Source: an uncultured Nitrospira sp.
GTDB lineage: Bacteria > Nitrospirota > Nitrospiria > Nitrospirales > Nitrospiraceae
DNA: 64,000 bases
NCBI GenBank assembly: GCA_902500775.1
Contig: CABVRZ010000002.1
Span: 62,001-126,000 of the forward strand
Direction: 5' to 3'
A program made the position numbers and the translations under genes. Below the pieces are notes generated by a model. The model saw nothing but the letters and a program-made list of their open reading frames with translations, was not told the origin of the DNA and ran no database searches. How positions within the stretch are numbered: the stretch's first letter is position 1; every line of letters begins with the position of its first letter. This document shows, piece after piece, positions 54,663 to 63,881 of this stretch.

Positions 54663-57170
54663 CTACAACCCTGCCTCTTTCAACACCTGCCCCGTGTAGG
54701 ATCGCTTTGCTTTGGCAATTTCTTTCGGCGGCCCTTCGGCCACAATCTCACCACCTCGATCGCCGCCTTCCGGCCCGAGATCGATGATCCAGTCGGCGTT
54801 CTTGATCATGTCGAGATTGTGCTCAATGACGAGCACCGTGTTGCCGGCTTCCACGAGTCGATCCAGTACATCCAGCAATCGTTGCACATCGGCGAAGTGC
54901 AGGCCGGTCGTCGGTTCATCCAAGATATACATCGTCCGTCCCGTTGCGCGTTTTGACAGTTCGCGCGACAGCTTCACCCGCTGCGCTTCGCCGCCGGACA
55001 AGGTCGTTGCTGACTGCCCCAGCTTCACATAATGCAGGCCGACATCGTGCAGGGTCTGGAGCTTCGTTTTGATCAGCGGAATATGCTCGAAGAATTCCAG
55101 CGCGTCGTCCACGGTCATATTCAGGACATCAGCGATGCTCTTGCCCTTATGCAAGATTTCGAGCGTCTCCCGATTGTAACGTTGCCCTTTGCACACCTCG
55201 CAGGTGACATACACATCGGGCAAGAAATGCATTTCGATCTTGATGAGACCGTCGCCCTGGCAGGCCTCGCAGCGCCCGCCTTTCACGTTGAAACTGTATC
55301 GGCCTGGTTTATATCCACGGACACGGGATTCCGGCAAATTGGAATAGAGATCGCGAATGTAGCCGAACAAACCCGTATAGGTAGCAGGATTCGATCGAGG
55401 CGTCCGGCCGATCGGCGATTGATCGATGTCGATAACCTTGTCGAGTACATCCACGCCTCTTAAGGCTTTACACCCGTCGATCTTGGGTTTCTTGTGATAC
55501 AGCAGTTGCGAGAGTGAATGAAACAACACTTCCAGCACGAGCGTGCTCTTCCCTGATCCGGACACCCCCGTCACACAGGTGAAAAGCCCCAGCGGAATTT
55601 TTGCTGTCACGTTTTTCAGGTTATGCTTCTGTGCCTCCACCACCATGAGCGTTCCTCTCGGCTTCCGCTGCCGCTGTGGCACGGACACCGTCTGCGTGCC
55701 ACGCAAATACTGCCCCGTGAGTGAATTGGAATCACTCATGATCTGCTGCGGCGTCCCCTGCGCGATCACATGTCCGCCCTGCGAACCGGCACCAGGCCCC
55801 ATATCCAGCACATGATCGGCCGCCATCATCGTTTCGGTATCATGCTCAACAACCACGACCGTGTTACCGAGATCCCGCAATCGCAGTAACGTTTGCAGCA
55901 ACCGACGATTGTCCCGCTGGTGCAAACCGATCGATGGTTCATCGAGAATGTACAACACGCCAACCAGACCGGACCCTATCTGCGTCGCCAACCGGATACG
56001 CTGTCCCTCGCCACCTGAAAGAGTTGCCGCTGCCCGATCGAGCGTCAAGTAATCCAAGCCCACATTGACGAGAAAGCCCAACCGTTCTCGAATCTCTTTC
56101 AGAATGCGATGCGCGATGACTAACTCGCGGTCGGTGAACTTGAGCGACAGAAAGAAATCAGCCGCCGCACGAACGGATAGCTTGGTCACCTCGGCAATCG
56201 ATTTCTTGGCAAGTTTGATGGACAAGCTTTCCGGTCTGAGTCGTGCCCCATGGCAGACCTCGCAGGGTTCAAGCAGCGTGAAATCTTCTTCTTCCTCACC
56301 TCCCGGCGTCACCGCATAGCCGATCCCGTCACAGGCAGGACAGGCGCCGTGCGGACTATTAAAGGAAAAGACACGTGGCGTGACCTCCGGATAACTCACG
56401 CCGCACTTGATGCAGGCAAGCCGGTCACTGTAGAGCCTTGTCTGGCCGTCTCCGGTCAGCACACCAACCAGCCCGCCGGTCAACTTAACGGACGTTTCAA
56501 CAGAATCCGCAAGCCGGCGCATCAGCGCATCACCAGCCTTCATCACCAATCGATCGACGATGATTTCAATCGTATGCTTCTTCTGTTTATCGAGCGAGAT
56601 GTCCTCACCCAGGTCTACAATCTTCTCGTCGATCCTGGCCCGCACATACCCAGCCTTGCGCATCTCGAGCAGCTCTTTTCGATATTCCCCCTTGCGCCCA
56701 CGGACGATCGGCGCCAGGATCTGGAACTTCATCCCTTCTGGTTGCCCAGCGATGGCATCGACCATTTGCTGGACAGTCTGAGCGGTAATCTCCTCACCAC
56801 ATTGATAACAGTAAGGTCGCCCCACGCGGGCAAAGAGGAGCCGGAGATAATCATAGATCTCCGTAACGGTGCCCACGGTGGAACGAGGATTGTGGCTGGT
56901 ACTTTTCTGCTCGATAGAGATCGCGGGAGACAGGCCTTCGATCGAATCCACGTCCGGCTTCCCCATCTGTTCAAGAAACTGCCGGGCATAGGCCGAGAGC
57001 GATTCGACGTATCGCCGCTGCCCTTCAGCATAGATCGTGTCGAATGCGAGCGACGACTTACCGGACCCACTCAAGCCGGTGATCACCACCAGCTTGTCGC
57101 GCGGAATCTCTACATCGATGTTCTTGAGATTGTGCTCCCGCGCACCCTTGATAACGATAGAGTGGCCCAT
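54663..57170 (-). CDS. uvrA: Excinuclease ABC subunit A, short form
   Basis: The 835-aa product is the damage-recognition ATPase of nucleotide excision repair. Both ATPase halves are intact: [20 protein letters not shown] with [20 protein letters not shown], and [10 protein letters not shown] with [15 protein letters not shown]. The zinc motifs CPACDGIG and CEVCHGARL, and CEACQGDG and [10 protein letters not shown], are present. Only 18 residues lie between CPACDGIG and CEVCHGARL, against roughly 115 in E. coli UvrA, so a segment of about 95-100 residues is absent. The ATG at 57170 gives the family N-terminus ([17 protein letters not shown]); longer frames are not needed. Confidence 0.97.
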   Translation of the reverse strand: MGHSIVIKGAREHNLKNIDVEIPRDKLVVITGLSGSGKSSLAFDTIYAEGQRRYVESLSAYARQFLEQMGKPDVDSIEGLSPAISIEQKSTSHNPRSTVGTVTEIYDYLRLLFARVGRPYCYQCGEEITAQTVQQMVDAIAGQPEGMKFQILAPIVRGRKGEYRKELLEMRKAGYVRARIDEKIVDLGEDISLDKQKKHTIEIIVDRLVMKAGDALMRRLADSVETSVKLTGGLVGVLTGDGQTRLYSDRLACIKCGVSYPEVTPRVFSFNSPHGACPACDGIGYAVTPGGEEEEDFTLLEPCEVCHGARLRPESLSIKLAKKSIAEVTKLSVRAAADFFLSLKFTDRELVIAHRILKEIRERLGFLVNVGLDYLTLDRAAATLSGGEGQRIRLATQIGSGLVGVLYILDEPSIGLHQRDNRRLLQTLLRLRDLGNTVVVVEHDTETMMAADHVLDMGPGAGSQGGHVIAQGTPQQIMSDSNSLTGQYLRGTQTVSVPQRQRKPRGTLMVVEAQKHNLKNVTAKIPLGLFTCVTGVSGSGKSTLVLEVLFHSLSQLLYHKKPKIDGCKALRGVDVLDKVIDIDQSPIGRTPRSNPATYTGLFGYIRDLYSNLPESRVRGYKPGRYSFNVKGGRCEACQGDGLIKIEMHFLPDVYVTCEVCKGQRYNRETLEILHKGKSIADVLNMTVDDALEFFEHIPLIKTKLQTLHDVGLHYVKLGQSATTLSGGEAQRVKLSRELSKRATGRTMYILDEPTTGLHFADVQRLLDVLDRLVEAGNTVLVIEHNLDMIKNADWIIDLGPEGGDRGGEIVAEGPPKEIAKAKRSYTGQVLKEAGL

Positions 57171-57313
57171 ACTGGGCGGGATTATAGCATCTCTGTTTTG
57201 TTCGATGACACTTCGCCCGACTCGACTGACACAACCCACTTCAGTTTTTTGGATTTGCACCGATACATGAAGGCCGGTCCAATCTCCCCACACACTGTCA
57301 TCCTCTTGGCCCC

Positions 57314-58120
57314 ATGCTTGACGCGTTAGGTCTCTTCAAACGGAATATCAATCAGCTTTTTGGAATCTGCGTTGATATCATGAACACCGGACGCTCGCTC
57401 CAGCTGCTGTCGTCATCCATGCAGACGCTCGCCAATAATGGCGTCATCCAAGCCGCGAAGATTGGAGGCGGTAAAGGCCGCCCCATCTTGGCGCTCGTTG
57501 AGAGCCTTAACCAGACGCCTCGAGAAATTAAACCCGAGGTGGAAGCCATCGAACAGCTCTGTGCTGAACTGGCTCGACTCACCGCCCAAAGCTCAAATAT
57601 CGTGTGGCGATACTACCAACTGATCGCCAGTGTGCTTGTGGCTATGCCCCAGGGCCGCCAGGCGTCTTGTCTGATGGACAGGGACCTGCCTTCTCGTCTG
57701 CGCTTCACAACCACAGCAGACATCAGCCGGTTGATGTCGCACCCATCGTTCCAGTTTGGTGAACCGCTGGAACGGGACAACCGAAGTTCCATCGCGGCGA
57801 TCTGTCAGGCCAACCTGACTGAACTGCATGCACGATTGAGCGAAGCCTTACGCTGCCTCAATGACACACGCCGCGCATTGCACGGCCTGAAGATGATCGG
57901 CCTCACCGCCCGCTATATGGCTTTTTGCATTGCCTCCGAAGCCGCGGCATTGGATGAGGGCGGCATGAACTTCAAGACGCTTGCGGCAGAGATCGGCCAT
58001 GTGGTCGACGAACTGGACGCCAGAACTCATGCCATGAAGAGCTCAATCGACGAGGGTCAGAGCTTGGTGGAGTTGCTGCTGAAAGGGGATAGTTATGCAA
58101 AGCAAGACACTCTTCAATGA
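57314..58120 (+). CDS. Cytoplasmic protein with a chemoreceptor-tip-like helical hairpin
   Basis: The 268-aa helical product has no signal or membrane segment. Residues 35-66 ([20 protein letters not shown], then [11 protein letters not shown]) resemble the MCP hairpin tip (NLLALNAAIEAARAG...GRGFAVVA...EVR). The remainder is helical without further recognised domains. It overlaps the ODP-type diiron protein gene by 26 nt. Known oxygen-binding ODP proteins work with chemotaxis proteins, so this may be the transmitter partner of that sensor. The assignment is by motif resemblance. Confidence 0.6.
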   Translation: MLDALGLFKRNINQLFGICVDIMNTGRSLQLLSSSMQTLANNGVIQAAKIGGGKGRPILALVESLNQTPREIKPEVEAIEQLCAELARLTAQSSNIVWRYYQLIASVLVAMPQGRQASCLMDRDLPSRLRFTTTADISRLMSHPSFQFGEPLERDNRSSIAAICQANLTELHARLSEALRCLNDTRRALHGLKMIGLTARYMAFCIASEAAALDEGGMNFKTLAAEIGHVVDELDARTHAMKSSIDEGQSLVELLLKGDSYAKQDTLQ

Positions 58121-58874
58121 AAACGGTCACCAATGGATCGTGATCGGTCGCGACCCTCACAAAGACGCTCACGTCATTGACACGAACGAGTATGTCATCA
58201 TCAGTCGCGGCCAAGCCATGTTACTGGACCCCGGAGGCATCCAAATATTCCCTCAGGTTCTGGCCGAACTGGCCAAATATGTGCGCGTCCAGGATATCCG
58301 CGTCATCTTTGCCAGCCATCAAGACCCCGATATTTCGTCGTCGCTTGCCATGTGGCTCGATCTCAACCCGGACATCAAGACCTATTGTTCGTGGCTGTGG
58401 ACCGGATTCATCAGTCATTTCAGCACGGGTACTGCCATTGAACTCAACGCGATTCCCGACGAGGGTATGCGTATCAAGATCGGTGATCTCGGCGTAGAAG
58501 TCGAAGCCGTCCCTGCCCATTACTGTCATTCCTCAGGCAACTTTTCGCTCTACGACCCTCTCGCCGGCATCTTGTTTTCTGGCGATATCGGCTCCGCCTT
58601 GGTCCCCAGTCATGAGGCCGGCTTGATCGTGACGGACTTCGATCAGCACATCCAATACATGAGAGGATTTCATCTGAGATGGATGCCCTCGACCACGGCC
58701 TTACGGAGCTGGACCCAACGGATTCGTGCCCTGAAGCCCAGGATGATCTGCCCACAGCACGGCTCCGTCTTTCAGGGCGATATGGTCACCAGATTGCTCG
58801 ACTGGCTCGACAGTCTTGAAGTGGGACAATGGAAAGGCTCGACTCCACCGCGTGAGAGTGCAAAGGCCGCTTAA
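58095..58874 (+). CDS. ODP/flavo-diiron-like metallo-beta-lactamase-fold protein
   Basis: The 259-aa product carries diiron ligands in the arrangement of flavodiiron and ODP proteins: His75-x-Asp77-x-Asp79 (SHQDPDI; Asp replaces Glu in the middle), His145 (HYCHSSGNF), Asp164 (LFSGDIGS) and His222 (CPQHGSVF). No flavodoxin or rubredoxin domain is fused. In Treponema the ODP protein binds O2 reversibly and signals to the chemotaxis kinase. The start overlaps the receptor-tip-like gene, with AAGGGGA upstream, so the two are probably one unit. Confidence 0.8.
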   Translation: MQSKTLFNENGHQWIVIGRDPHKDAHVIDTNEYVIISRGQAMLLDPGGIQIFPQVLAELAKYVRVQDIRVIFASHQDPDISSSLAMWLDLNPDIKTYCSWLWTGFISHFSTGTAIELNAIPDEGMRIKIGDLGVEVEAVPAHYCHSSGNFSLYDPLAGILFSGDIGSALVPSHEAGLIVTDFDQHIQYMRGFHLRWMPSTTALRSWTQRIRALKPRMICPQHGSVFQGDMVTRLLDWLDSLEVGQWKGSTPPRESAKAA

Positions 58875-58981
58875 GACCTGCTCCGCTTGCACAACTTCTC
58901 TTGGCACCCTGAGGACAATCAGGAACCAATACGTTTGCGAAGCCAGACAATGGTTTCGATCATCCCTGCGGCCATCTCACC

Positions 58982-59011
58982 TTGACAAAGCTTAAAACCG
59001 GATGCTACCAC
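58982..59011 (+). promoter_or_regulatory. Candidate promoter for ubiE/menG
   Basis: A perfect TTGACA at 58982-58987 is followed after 17-18 nt by CTACCA/TACCAC, a weak -10. A start of transcription near 59018 would favour the ATG at 59042 as the first codon. Confidence 0.35.
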
Positions 59012-59041
59012 CGTGATATGGTGGGAGCCGAGCCTCATTCT

Positions 59042-59794
59042 ATGACTCAGGATCCGCAAACTCCGGCAAAGGTGGTGTCAACTTGGTCCGGCCAGGCCCG
59101 AGAGGACGCCGTCCAGAGGATGTTCACATCCATTGCCGGAGCCTATGACTTGAACAACACGCTCTTGAGCTTCGGACTCCATTACTATTGGAAGAAGATC
59201 ACCGCCTCCTTCATTACTCCGGTTGGCCGAGGAACCGCCCTTGATGTCGGATCAGGCACAGCCGACCTTGCACTACTGATCGAGTCTCGCATGGGACCGA
59301 AGGGCCGTGTGATTGCCTCAGACCTGAACCATGCCATGCTCGCTGAAGGCCTCAAGAAGATCGGCGACAAGGGCCTCAGCGACAAAATCACCTGCCTGCA
59401 GGCCAGCGCGGAACATCTCGGGTTTGGTGACAATACCTTCGATGCGGTCACCACCGGGTTCTGCATGCGAAACGTCGGAGATCTGCCGCAAGCCGTACGG
59501 GAAATTCGTCGAGTAATGAAGCCCGGTGGCCGTTTCGTGTGCCTGGAGTTTTCCCGTCCGATCTTTGGCTGGTTGCGAACCCTCTACGATTGGTATTCAT
59601 TCAAGCTCTTGCCCTTCGTCGGCACGATAGTCGCCCGAGACCGTACCGGCGTCTACGAATACCTTCCTGCCTCGATCCGGACGTTTCCTGATCAAGAGCG
59701 GTTGTGCCAGATCCTCCGCGATGCTGGATTTCGTCAAGTCTCGTATAAGAACCTCAGTGGTGGCATTGTCGCCATCCATATCGCGACGAAATAG
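59042..59794 (+). CDS. ubiE: Demethylmenaquinone/2-methoxy-6-polyprenyl-1,4-benzoquinol methylase
   Basis: The 250-aa product matches the UbiE/MenG length and motifs: FTSIAGAYDLNNTLLSFGLH, TALDVGSGTADLAL (SAM motif I), FDAVTTGFCMRNV and MKPGGRFVCLEFS. It methylates the last aromatic precursor of menaquinone (or ubiquinone); in a Nitrospirota cell menaquinone is the likely product. Earlier in-frame starts (59018, 58982) exist, but the ATG at 59042 gives the family length. It provides the quinone that complex I reduces. Confidence 0.93.
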   Translation: MTQDPQTPAKVVSTWSGQAREDAVQRMFTSIAGAYDLNNTLLSFGLHYYWKKITASFITPVGRGTALDVGSGTADLALLIESRMGPKGRVIASDLNHAMLAEGLKKIGDKGLSDKITCLQASAEHLGFGDNTFDAVTTGFCMRNVGDLPQAVREIRRVMKPGGRFVCLEFSRPIFGWLRTLYDWYSFKLLPFVGTIVARDRTGVYEYLPASIRTFPDQERLCQILRDAGFRQVSYKNLSGGIVAIHIATK

Positions 59795-59808
59795 CCGAGA
59801 AACATTAG

Positions 59809-59873
59809 GCGTGAAAGGTACGGCGACAAGAAGACTTTCACTACCCCTCACCCCTTGCGCTTTACCACTCACG
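59809..59873. repeat. Heptad inverted array between ubiE and the radical SAM gene
   Basis: A short left arm (GCGTGAA, AGGTACG; about 59809-59825) and a longer right arm (ACTTTCA, CTACCCC, TCACCCC, TTACCAC, TCACGAA; about 59835-59873) follow the 7-bp phase of the family, with more mismatches than other copies. Confidence 0.55.
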
Positions 59874-59884
59874 AAGCCATCATC

Positions 59885-61510
59885 ATGAATTCCATTCTTT
59901 ACATTTTTCTCCCTTGTAAGAAGGTCTATCCGATTGGGATCACCTACTTGGCAGACTTCGTCCATCGGCGGAAGCCGGACGTGCGTCAGCGCATCCTTGA
60001 CTTATCCCTCTTTCCGGTCAACCAGCGTAGCCAGGCCATTCGCGATGCTGCGACGGAGTTCAAACCGGATCTGGTCTGCTTTTCATGGCGGGACATACAG
60101 ATTTTCTCACCGCACGAAGGCGATTCGTCGCTGGAACATGCGTTCAACTTCTATTTCGCCAGTAACCCAATCAAGCGTGTCGCCGCCTCGTTCGCCGGCA
60201 TCAAGCAGCTGTATCGGTACTACAGCCATATCTATACGATCCTGTCCTACCCAGCCCTCGTTCGCAAAGAGTTCCCCAAGGCTCAGATTATGATCGGAGG
60301 CGGGGCGTTCACCGCGTTTGCCGATCAGCTCATCGAAAAGCTTCCCGAAGGCACGATCGGTATCCTGGGTGAAGGCGAGGATGCGATCCTCAAGCTCCTC
60401 GAAGGTCGTTCGATCAATGACGAGCGCTATATCGTCAAAGAAGGAGGCCGGATCAGAAAGGGCTCCCAAGGTTCACCCCCGCTGCTCGATGCACCGGCCG
60501 TTGACCTCCCCTATCTGACTTCCATCTTCCCGCAATGGCGGGAGTTCACGAACGAATCGATCGGGGTGCAGTCGAAACGAGGCTGCCCCTATGATTGTGC
60601 CTTCTGCCTCTATCCCTACATCGAGGGTAAGCGGGTGCGCTACCGGCCGGCGGAAATGGTCGTCAAAGACATCTCTCAACACTATCATCAGTGGGGGGCC
60701 CGCCGGTTCTGGTTTACTGATGCCCAATTCATTACGGGCAAGGAAGCCTATCCGCAATGTACGGAAATCATGGAGCGCATCATCAGTGAGAAGCTGGAGA
60801 TTGAATGGTCCGGCTATATCCGCACCTCATTGATCACCCCCGATTTCGCCAAGCTGATGGTTCGCTCTGGCGTCGGCGATTTGGAAGTCGCCATCACCTC
60901 CGGTTCGCAAGAGGTATTGAACAATCTCCACATGGGCTTCAAGTTAGAGCGGCTCTATGACGGCTGCCGCTATCTGGCGGAGGCGGGCTTTAAAGGCAAA
61001 GTGATCCTCAACTATTCACTGAACAGCCCCAAGGAAACGGAGGAAACCCTACTCCAAAGTGTCGAGTCTTACAAAGTGGTGGCATCAATCCTCGGCGAGG
61101 AGAGGGTCTTCCCCCTGATGTTCTTCTTGGGCATCCAGCCCAATACCGACCTTGAACAACGGTTGTTGGAAGAGGGCTATCTGTCAGCCGGCTATAACCC
61201 CTTGATGTTGACGCCGACCAGCATCCGAAAGCTCCTCTATAACCCAGCACCATTGAATTCATTTATCGCCAAGGCATGCCTTCGTGCCTGGGAACGAAAG
61301 CAAGGAAGCCGTGATCCACGCAAATGGACAGGCTCTCTCTCGCAGACGACCGACCAGTCACACGCATATGCCGATAAAAGCTTGAGCAAAGGGATTGAAG
61401 GTAATTCCGGACGAGATGCCCTCCTATCACTCGAGGAAATTCTTCGTTCCCGCCGTCCAGCACCAACCCCTTCCCACCCCATAGAGCAAGGGACCACATC
61501 CGCCGGATAA
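59885..61510 (+). CDS. Radical SAM protein of the B12-binding-domain class
   Basis: The 541-aa product has an N-terminal Rossmann-like part (about 1-190: PIGITYLADFV, KPDLVCFSWRD, IMIGGGAF, GILGEGEDAILKLL) and a radical SAM core with the [4Fe-4S] motif RGCPYDCAFC (Cys234, Cys238, Cys241). The core continues with FWFTDAQFITG and EWSGYIRT. The cobalamin His motif (DxHxxG) is not visible, so B12 may not be bound. The C-terminal 60 residues are low complexity. The substrate is unknown. The ATG at 59885 is the natural start. It follows ubiE by 90 bp. Confidence 0.82.
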   Translation: MNSILYIFLPCKKVYPIGITYLADFVHRRKPDVRQRILDLSLFPVNQRSQAIRDAATEFKPDLVCFSWRDIQIFSPHEGDSSLEHAFNFYFASNPIKRVAASFAGIKQLYRYYSHIYTILSYPALVRKEFPKAQIMIGGGAFTAFADQLIEKLPEGTIGILGEGEDAILKLLEGRSINDERYIVKEGGRIRKGSQGSPPLLDAPAVDLPYLTSIFPQWREFTNESIGVQSKRGCPYDCAFCLYPYIEGKRVRYRPAEMVVKDISQHYHQWGARRFWFTDAQFITGKEAYPQCTEIMERIISEKLEIEWSGYIRTSLITPDFAKLMVRSGVGDLEVAITSGSQEVLNNLHMGFKLERLYDGCRYLAEAGFKGKVILNYSLNSPKETEETLLQSVESYKVVASILGEERVFPLMFFLGIQPNTDLEQRLLEEGYLSAGYNPLMLTPTSIRKLLYNPAPLNSFIAKACLRAWERKQGSRDPRKWTGSLSQTTDQSHAYADKSLSKGIEGNSGRDALLSLEEILRSRRPAPTPSHPIEQGTTSAG

Positions 61511-61590
61511 CCGGCATTGCCCCCTCTGTCGTGGCGTCATTTCCCGTTTTCCGCTTGCTGTAAAGAGGCCTCGCGTTCCTTGCTCACGCC

Positions 61591-61620
61591 TTGCATTCCA
61601 GTTTCAGCCGATGCTATCAT
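61591..61620 (+). promoter_or_regulatory. Promoter of the UspA/PCP_red gene
   Basis: TTGCAT at 61591-61596 and TATCAT at 61615-61620 (5 of 6) are spaced 18 nt. TGC just before the -10 gives an extended -10 (TGnTATCAT). Confidence 0.55.
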
Positions 61621-61701
61621 TCCTCCTCTCTAGCAGTTGGGGTAGCGCGTCAATCATCTGGTTTTTCAGACCATTACGCCCCCAGAATCTCTGTTGAACT
61701 T

Positions 61702-61718
61702 GCGCCTTAAGGAGGCGC
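61702..61718 (+). promoter_or_regulatory. Hairpin that contains the ribosome-binding site of the UspA gene
   Basis: GCGCCT (61702-61707) and AGGCGC (61713-61718) pair around TAAGG. The Shine-Dalgarno AAGGAGG (61709-61715) is partly in the loop and partly in the stem, 7 nt before the ATG. Folding would restrict ribosome access. Confidence 0.5.
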
Positions 61719-61722
61719 CTCC

Positions 61723-63789
61723 ATGTACAAGACGATCTATATTCCGGTCGATAATTCCGACCACTCGAATACAGCGGTAGATGTCGGGGTCCACCTCGCG
61801 AAAACGTTTGGATCCAAGATCGTGGGAAGCCATGTCTACGCGGCGAAGATGCATGATAAACGCTTCAAGCAGATGGAAGCCGGCCTCCCCGAGGAATACC
61901 ACGATGAGAAGGAACTCGACCGTCAACGCCAGATCCACGATTCTCTGATTACCCGTGGGCTGCAAATCATTACCGATTCCTACCTCGACTACGTCGACAA
62001 GAAGTGTAACGAAGCAAACCTTCCCATCGAACGGCGGTCGTTGGAAGGGCGCAACTGGAAGGTCTTGTCCGAAGATATCAATACCAACGGCTATGATCTC
62101 GTCATCATGGGCGCGCTGGGCGTCGGAGCGGTGAAAGACAGCGTGATCGGCAGCAACACCGAGCGGGTCATCCGCCGCGTTCGTAATTCCGACATGCTCA
62201 TTATCAAGAACATCCAACCCATGACCAGCGGGAAGATCGTCGTGGCCGTGGACGGCAGCCCCTATTCTTTTGGCGGCTTAATGACGGGCCTGCAACTTGG
62301 CAAAGCACTCAATATGCCGGTCGAAGCCATCTCCGCCTTTGATCCCTACTTCCACTATGCCGCGTTCCACAGCATTTCTGGGGTCTTGAACGAAGAGGCG
62401 GGCAAGGTCTTCCGCTTCAAGGAACAGGAGAAACTCCACGAAGAAATCATCGACAGCGGTTTGGCCAAGATCTATCAATCGCATTTGGACATCTCGCGTG
62501 AAATTGCTCAAGCCGAACAGACTGACGTGAAGACCACGCTGCTTGACGGCAAAGCCTTTGAAAAGATTATTCAGTACGTGCGTAAGGATGTCCCCACCCT
62601 CCTGATCGTGGGCCGCATCGGTGTACACAGCGACGAGGATATGGACGTGGGCAGCAATACGGAAAATCTGCTGCGAAGTGCGCCCTGCAACATTCTGGTC
62701 TCGAACCGTAAATACGTCCCGCCCATCGATACGCAAGCCGAGTACACGATTGCTTGGACCGAAGAAGCCTTGCGGCGGATGGAAAAGATTCCGGTCTTTG
62801 CACGCGGCGTTGCCAAGACAGCCATTCACCGCTACGCGATCGAAAAGGGTCACACGATCATCAGTAACACCGTGGTGGATACCGCAGTAGGACACATTCT
62901 TCCAAAAGGTGCCATGGACGCGATGCGGGCGCTGGGCGGAAGCTTGGACGCCGCCGGTATCGATCGTGACAAGATGCAAGCCGACGAAGGTGTGACGAAG
63001 GACCTCATGGGTCCAACCTTGAGCGGAATCATGACCCAGATCGTGGAAGAGAAGCCCAAGGAAATTAGCGCATCGACACAGGCCTACCTGGACCGGATGG
63101 CGCAAACCTATTTCGTCTGTGACGGATGTGGGTACATCGGGAAGGGGGATGCCCCCGTTAAATGTCCCGTCTGCAGCGCCGATGGGACCAAGTTTAAGCA
63201 GGTCGACAAGAAGATTTTTGAGGTCGCGGCCACTGCGGAAGGTGAGCTGGAAACAGATGTGGCCTACGACGACGTGCCGATGCAGTGGACCAAGGATGCG
63301 AAAGAAGCGATCCGTGCCGTACCGGCCGGGTTCCAACGACGCCGGGCCAAGGCGAGGATTGAAAAAACCGCGCGCAAATTGGGGATGACGACCATCACCC
63401 TCGAATACGCGGCCCCGATGATCAAAGAAGCGGCATCTGAAGACTACACACCGATTTTTTCCAATAAGGGTACCGGGACTGCCCCGGCAGCGGAAGGGAT
63501 GGTAGCCGCAGCCAATGGGAATGAGACGAACGGTCATGCTGAGAATGCATCACCCTATACCTGGACAAGTGACGCACAGGCCAGATTGGATCGGGCGCCG
63601 GAAGGCTTCATGCGTGATTGCACTAAAGCCCTGATTCTGAAACATGCCGAGAAAATCGGTGCGACCGTGATCACCATCGAAGTCGCAAATGAAGGTATCG
63701 AACAGGCGAAGGGCTATATGGCAGATGCGATGAAAACCGGGAACCTCAAAGACATGATCGCCAACCTGACCGGCAAGGGAAGTGCCTAG
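61723..63789 (+). CDS. Tandem UspA, three PCP_red domains and a rubredoxin-like zinc ribbon
   Basis: The 688-aa product starts with two universal stress protein domains (about 1-160 and 168-325). Each has the ATP-binding pattern G-2x-G-9x-GS (GALGVGAVKDSVIGSNTE and GRIGVHSDEDMDVGSNTE). Three repeats of a PCP_red-type domain follow at about 340-395, 520-570 and 612-665; they share the W(T)xxAxxRxxxxPxxFxR pattern. Between repeats 1 and 2 a Cys4 ribbon is present (YFVCDGCGYIGKG and VKCPVC, about 463-485), like rubredoxin. The role is unknown; stress sensing coupled to redox or metal binding is possible. No membrane part is seen. The last codons are in a heptad array. Confidence 0.8.
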   Translation: MYKTIYIPVDNSDHSNTAVDVGVHLAKTFGSKIVGSHVYAAKMHDKRFKQMEAGLPEEYHDEKELDRQRQIHDSLITRGLQIITDSYLDYVDKKCNEANLPIERRSLEGRNWKVLSEDINTNGYDLVIMGALGVGAVKDSVIGSNTERVIRRVRNSDMLIIKNIQPMTSGKIVVAVDGSPYSFGGLMTGLQLGKALNMPVEAISAFDPYFHYAAFHSISGVLNEEAGKVFRFKEQEKLHEEIIDSGLAKIYQSHLDISREIAQAEQTDVKTTLLDGKAFEKIIQYVRKDVPTLLIVGRIGVHSDEDMDVGSNTENLLRSAPCNILVSNRKYVPPIDTQAEYTIAWTEEALRRMEKIPVFARGVAKTAIHRYAIEKGHTIISNTVVDTAVGHILPKGAMDAMRALGGSLDAAGIDRDKMQADEGVTKDLMGPTLSGIMTQIVEEKPKEISASTQAYLDRMAQTYFVCDGCGYIGKGDAPVKCPVCSADGTKFKQVDKKIFEVAATAEGELETDVAYDDVPMQWTKDAKEAIRAVPAGFQRRRAKARIEKTARKLGMTTITLEYAAPMIKEAASEDYTPIFSNKGTGTAPAAEGMVAAANGNETNGHAENASPYTWTSDAQARLDRAPEGFMRDCTKALILKHAEKIGATVITIEVANEGIEQAKGYMADAMKTGNLKDMIANLTGKGSA

Positions 63790-63877
63790 TGCTGGGTGCT
63801 GAGTCCTGAGTGGGTCGGCCCTTGGTCATGGTGCTTTCCATTACTCAGCCCTCAATTCTCAGCCCTCAGTACTAACA
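63781..63877. repeat. Heptad inverted array overlapping the 3' end of the UspA gene
   Basis: Left arm 63781-63815: AGTGCCT, AGTGCTG, GGTGCTG, AGTCCTG, AGTGGGT, which includes the gene's last codons and stop. Right arm 63843-63877: ACTCAGC, CCTCAAT, TCTCAGC, CCTCAGT, ACTAACA. The arms are roughly 70 per cent complementary and could serve as a terminator-like hairpin. Confidence 0.75.
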
Positions 63878-63881
63878 CATC

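Noticed and set aside
56250-57329. Plus-strand frame of 359 codons opposite uvrA
   Set aside because: It is complementary to conserved UvrA motifs and lacks any family signature.
62278-63537. Long minus-strand frame of 419 codons opposite the UspA gene
   Set aside because: It is antisense to clear UspA and PCP_red domains and has no recognisable domain of its own.
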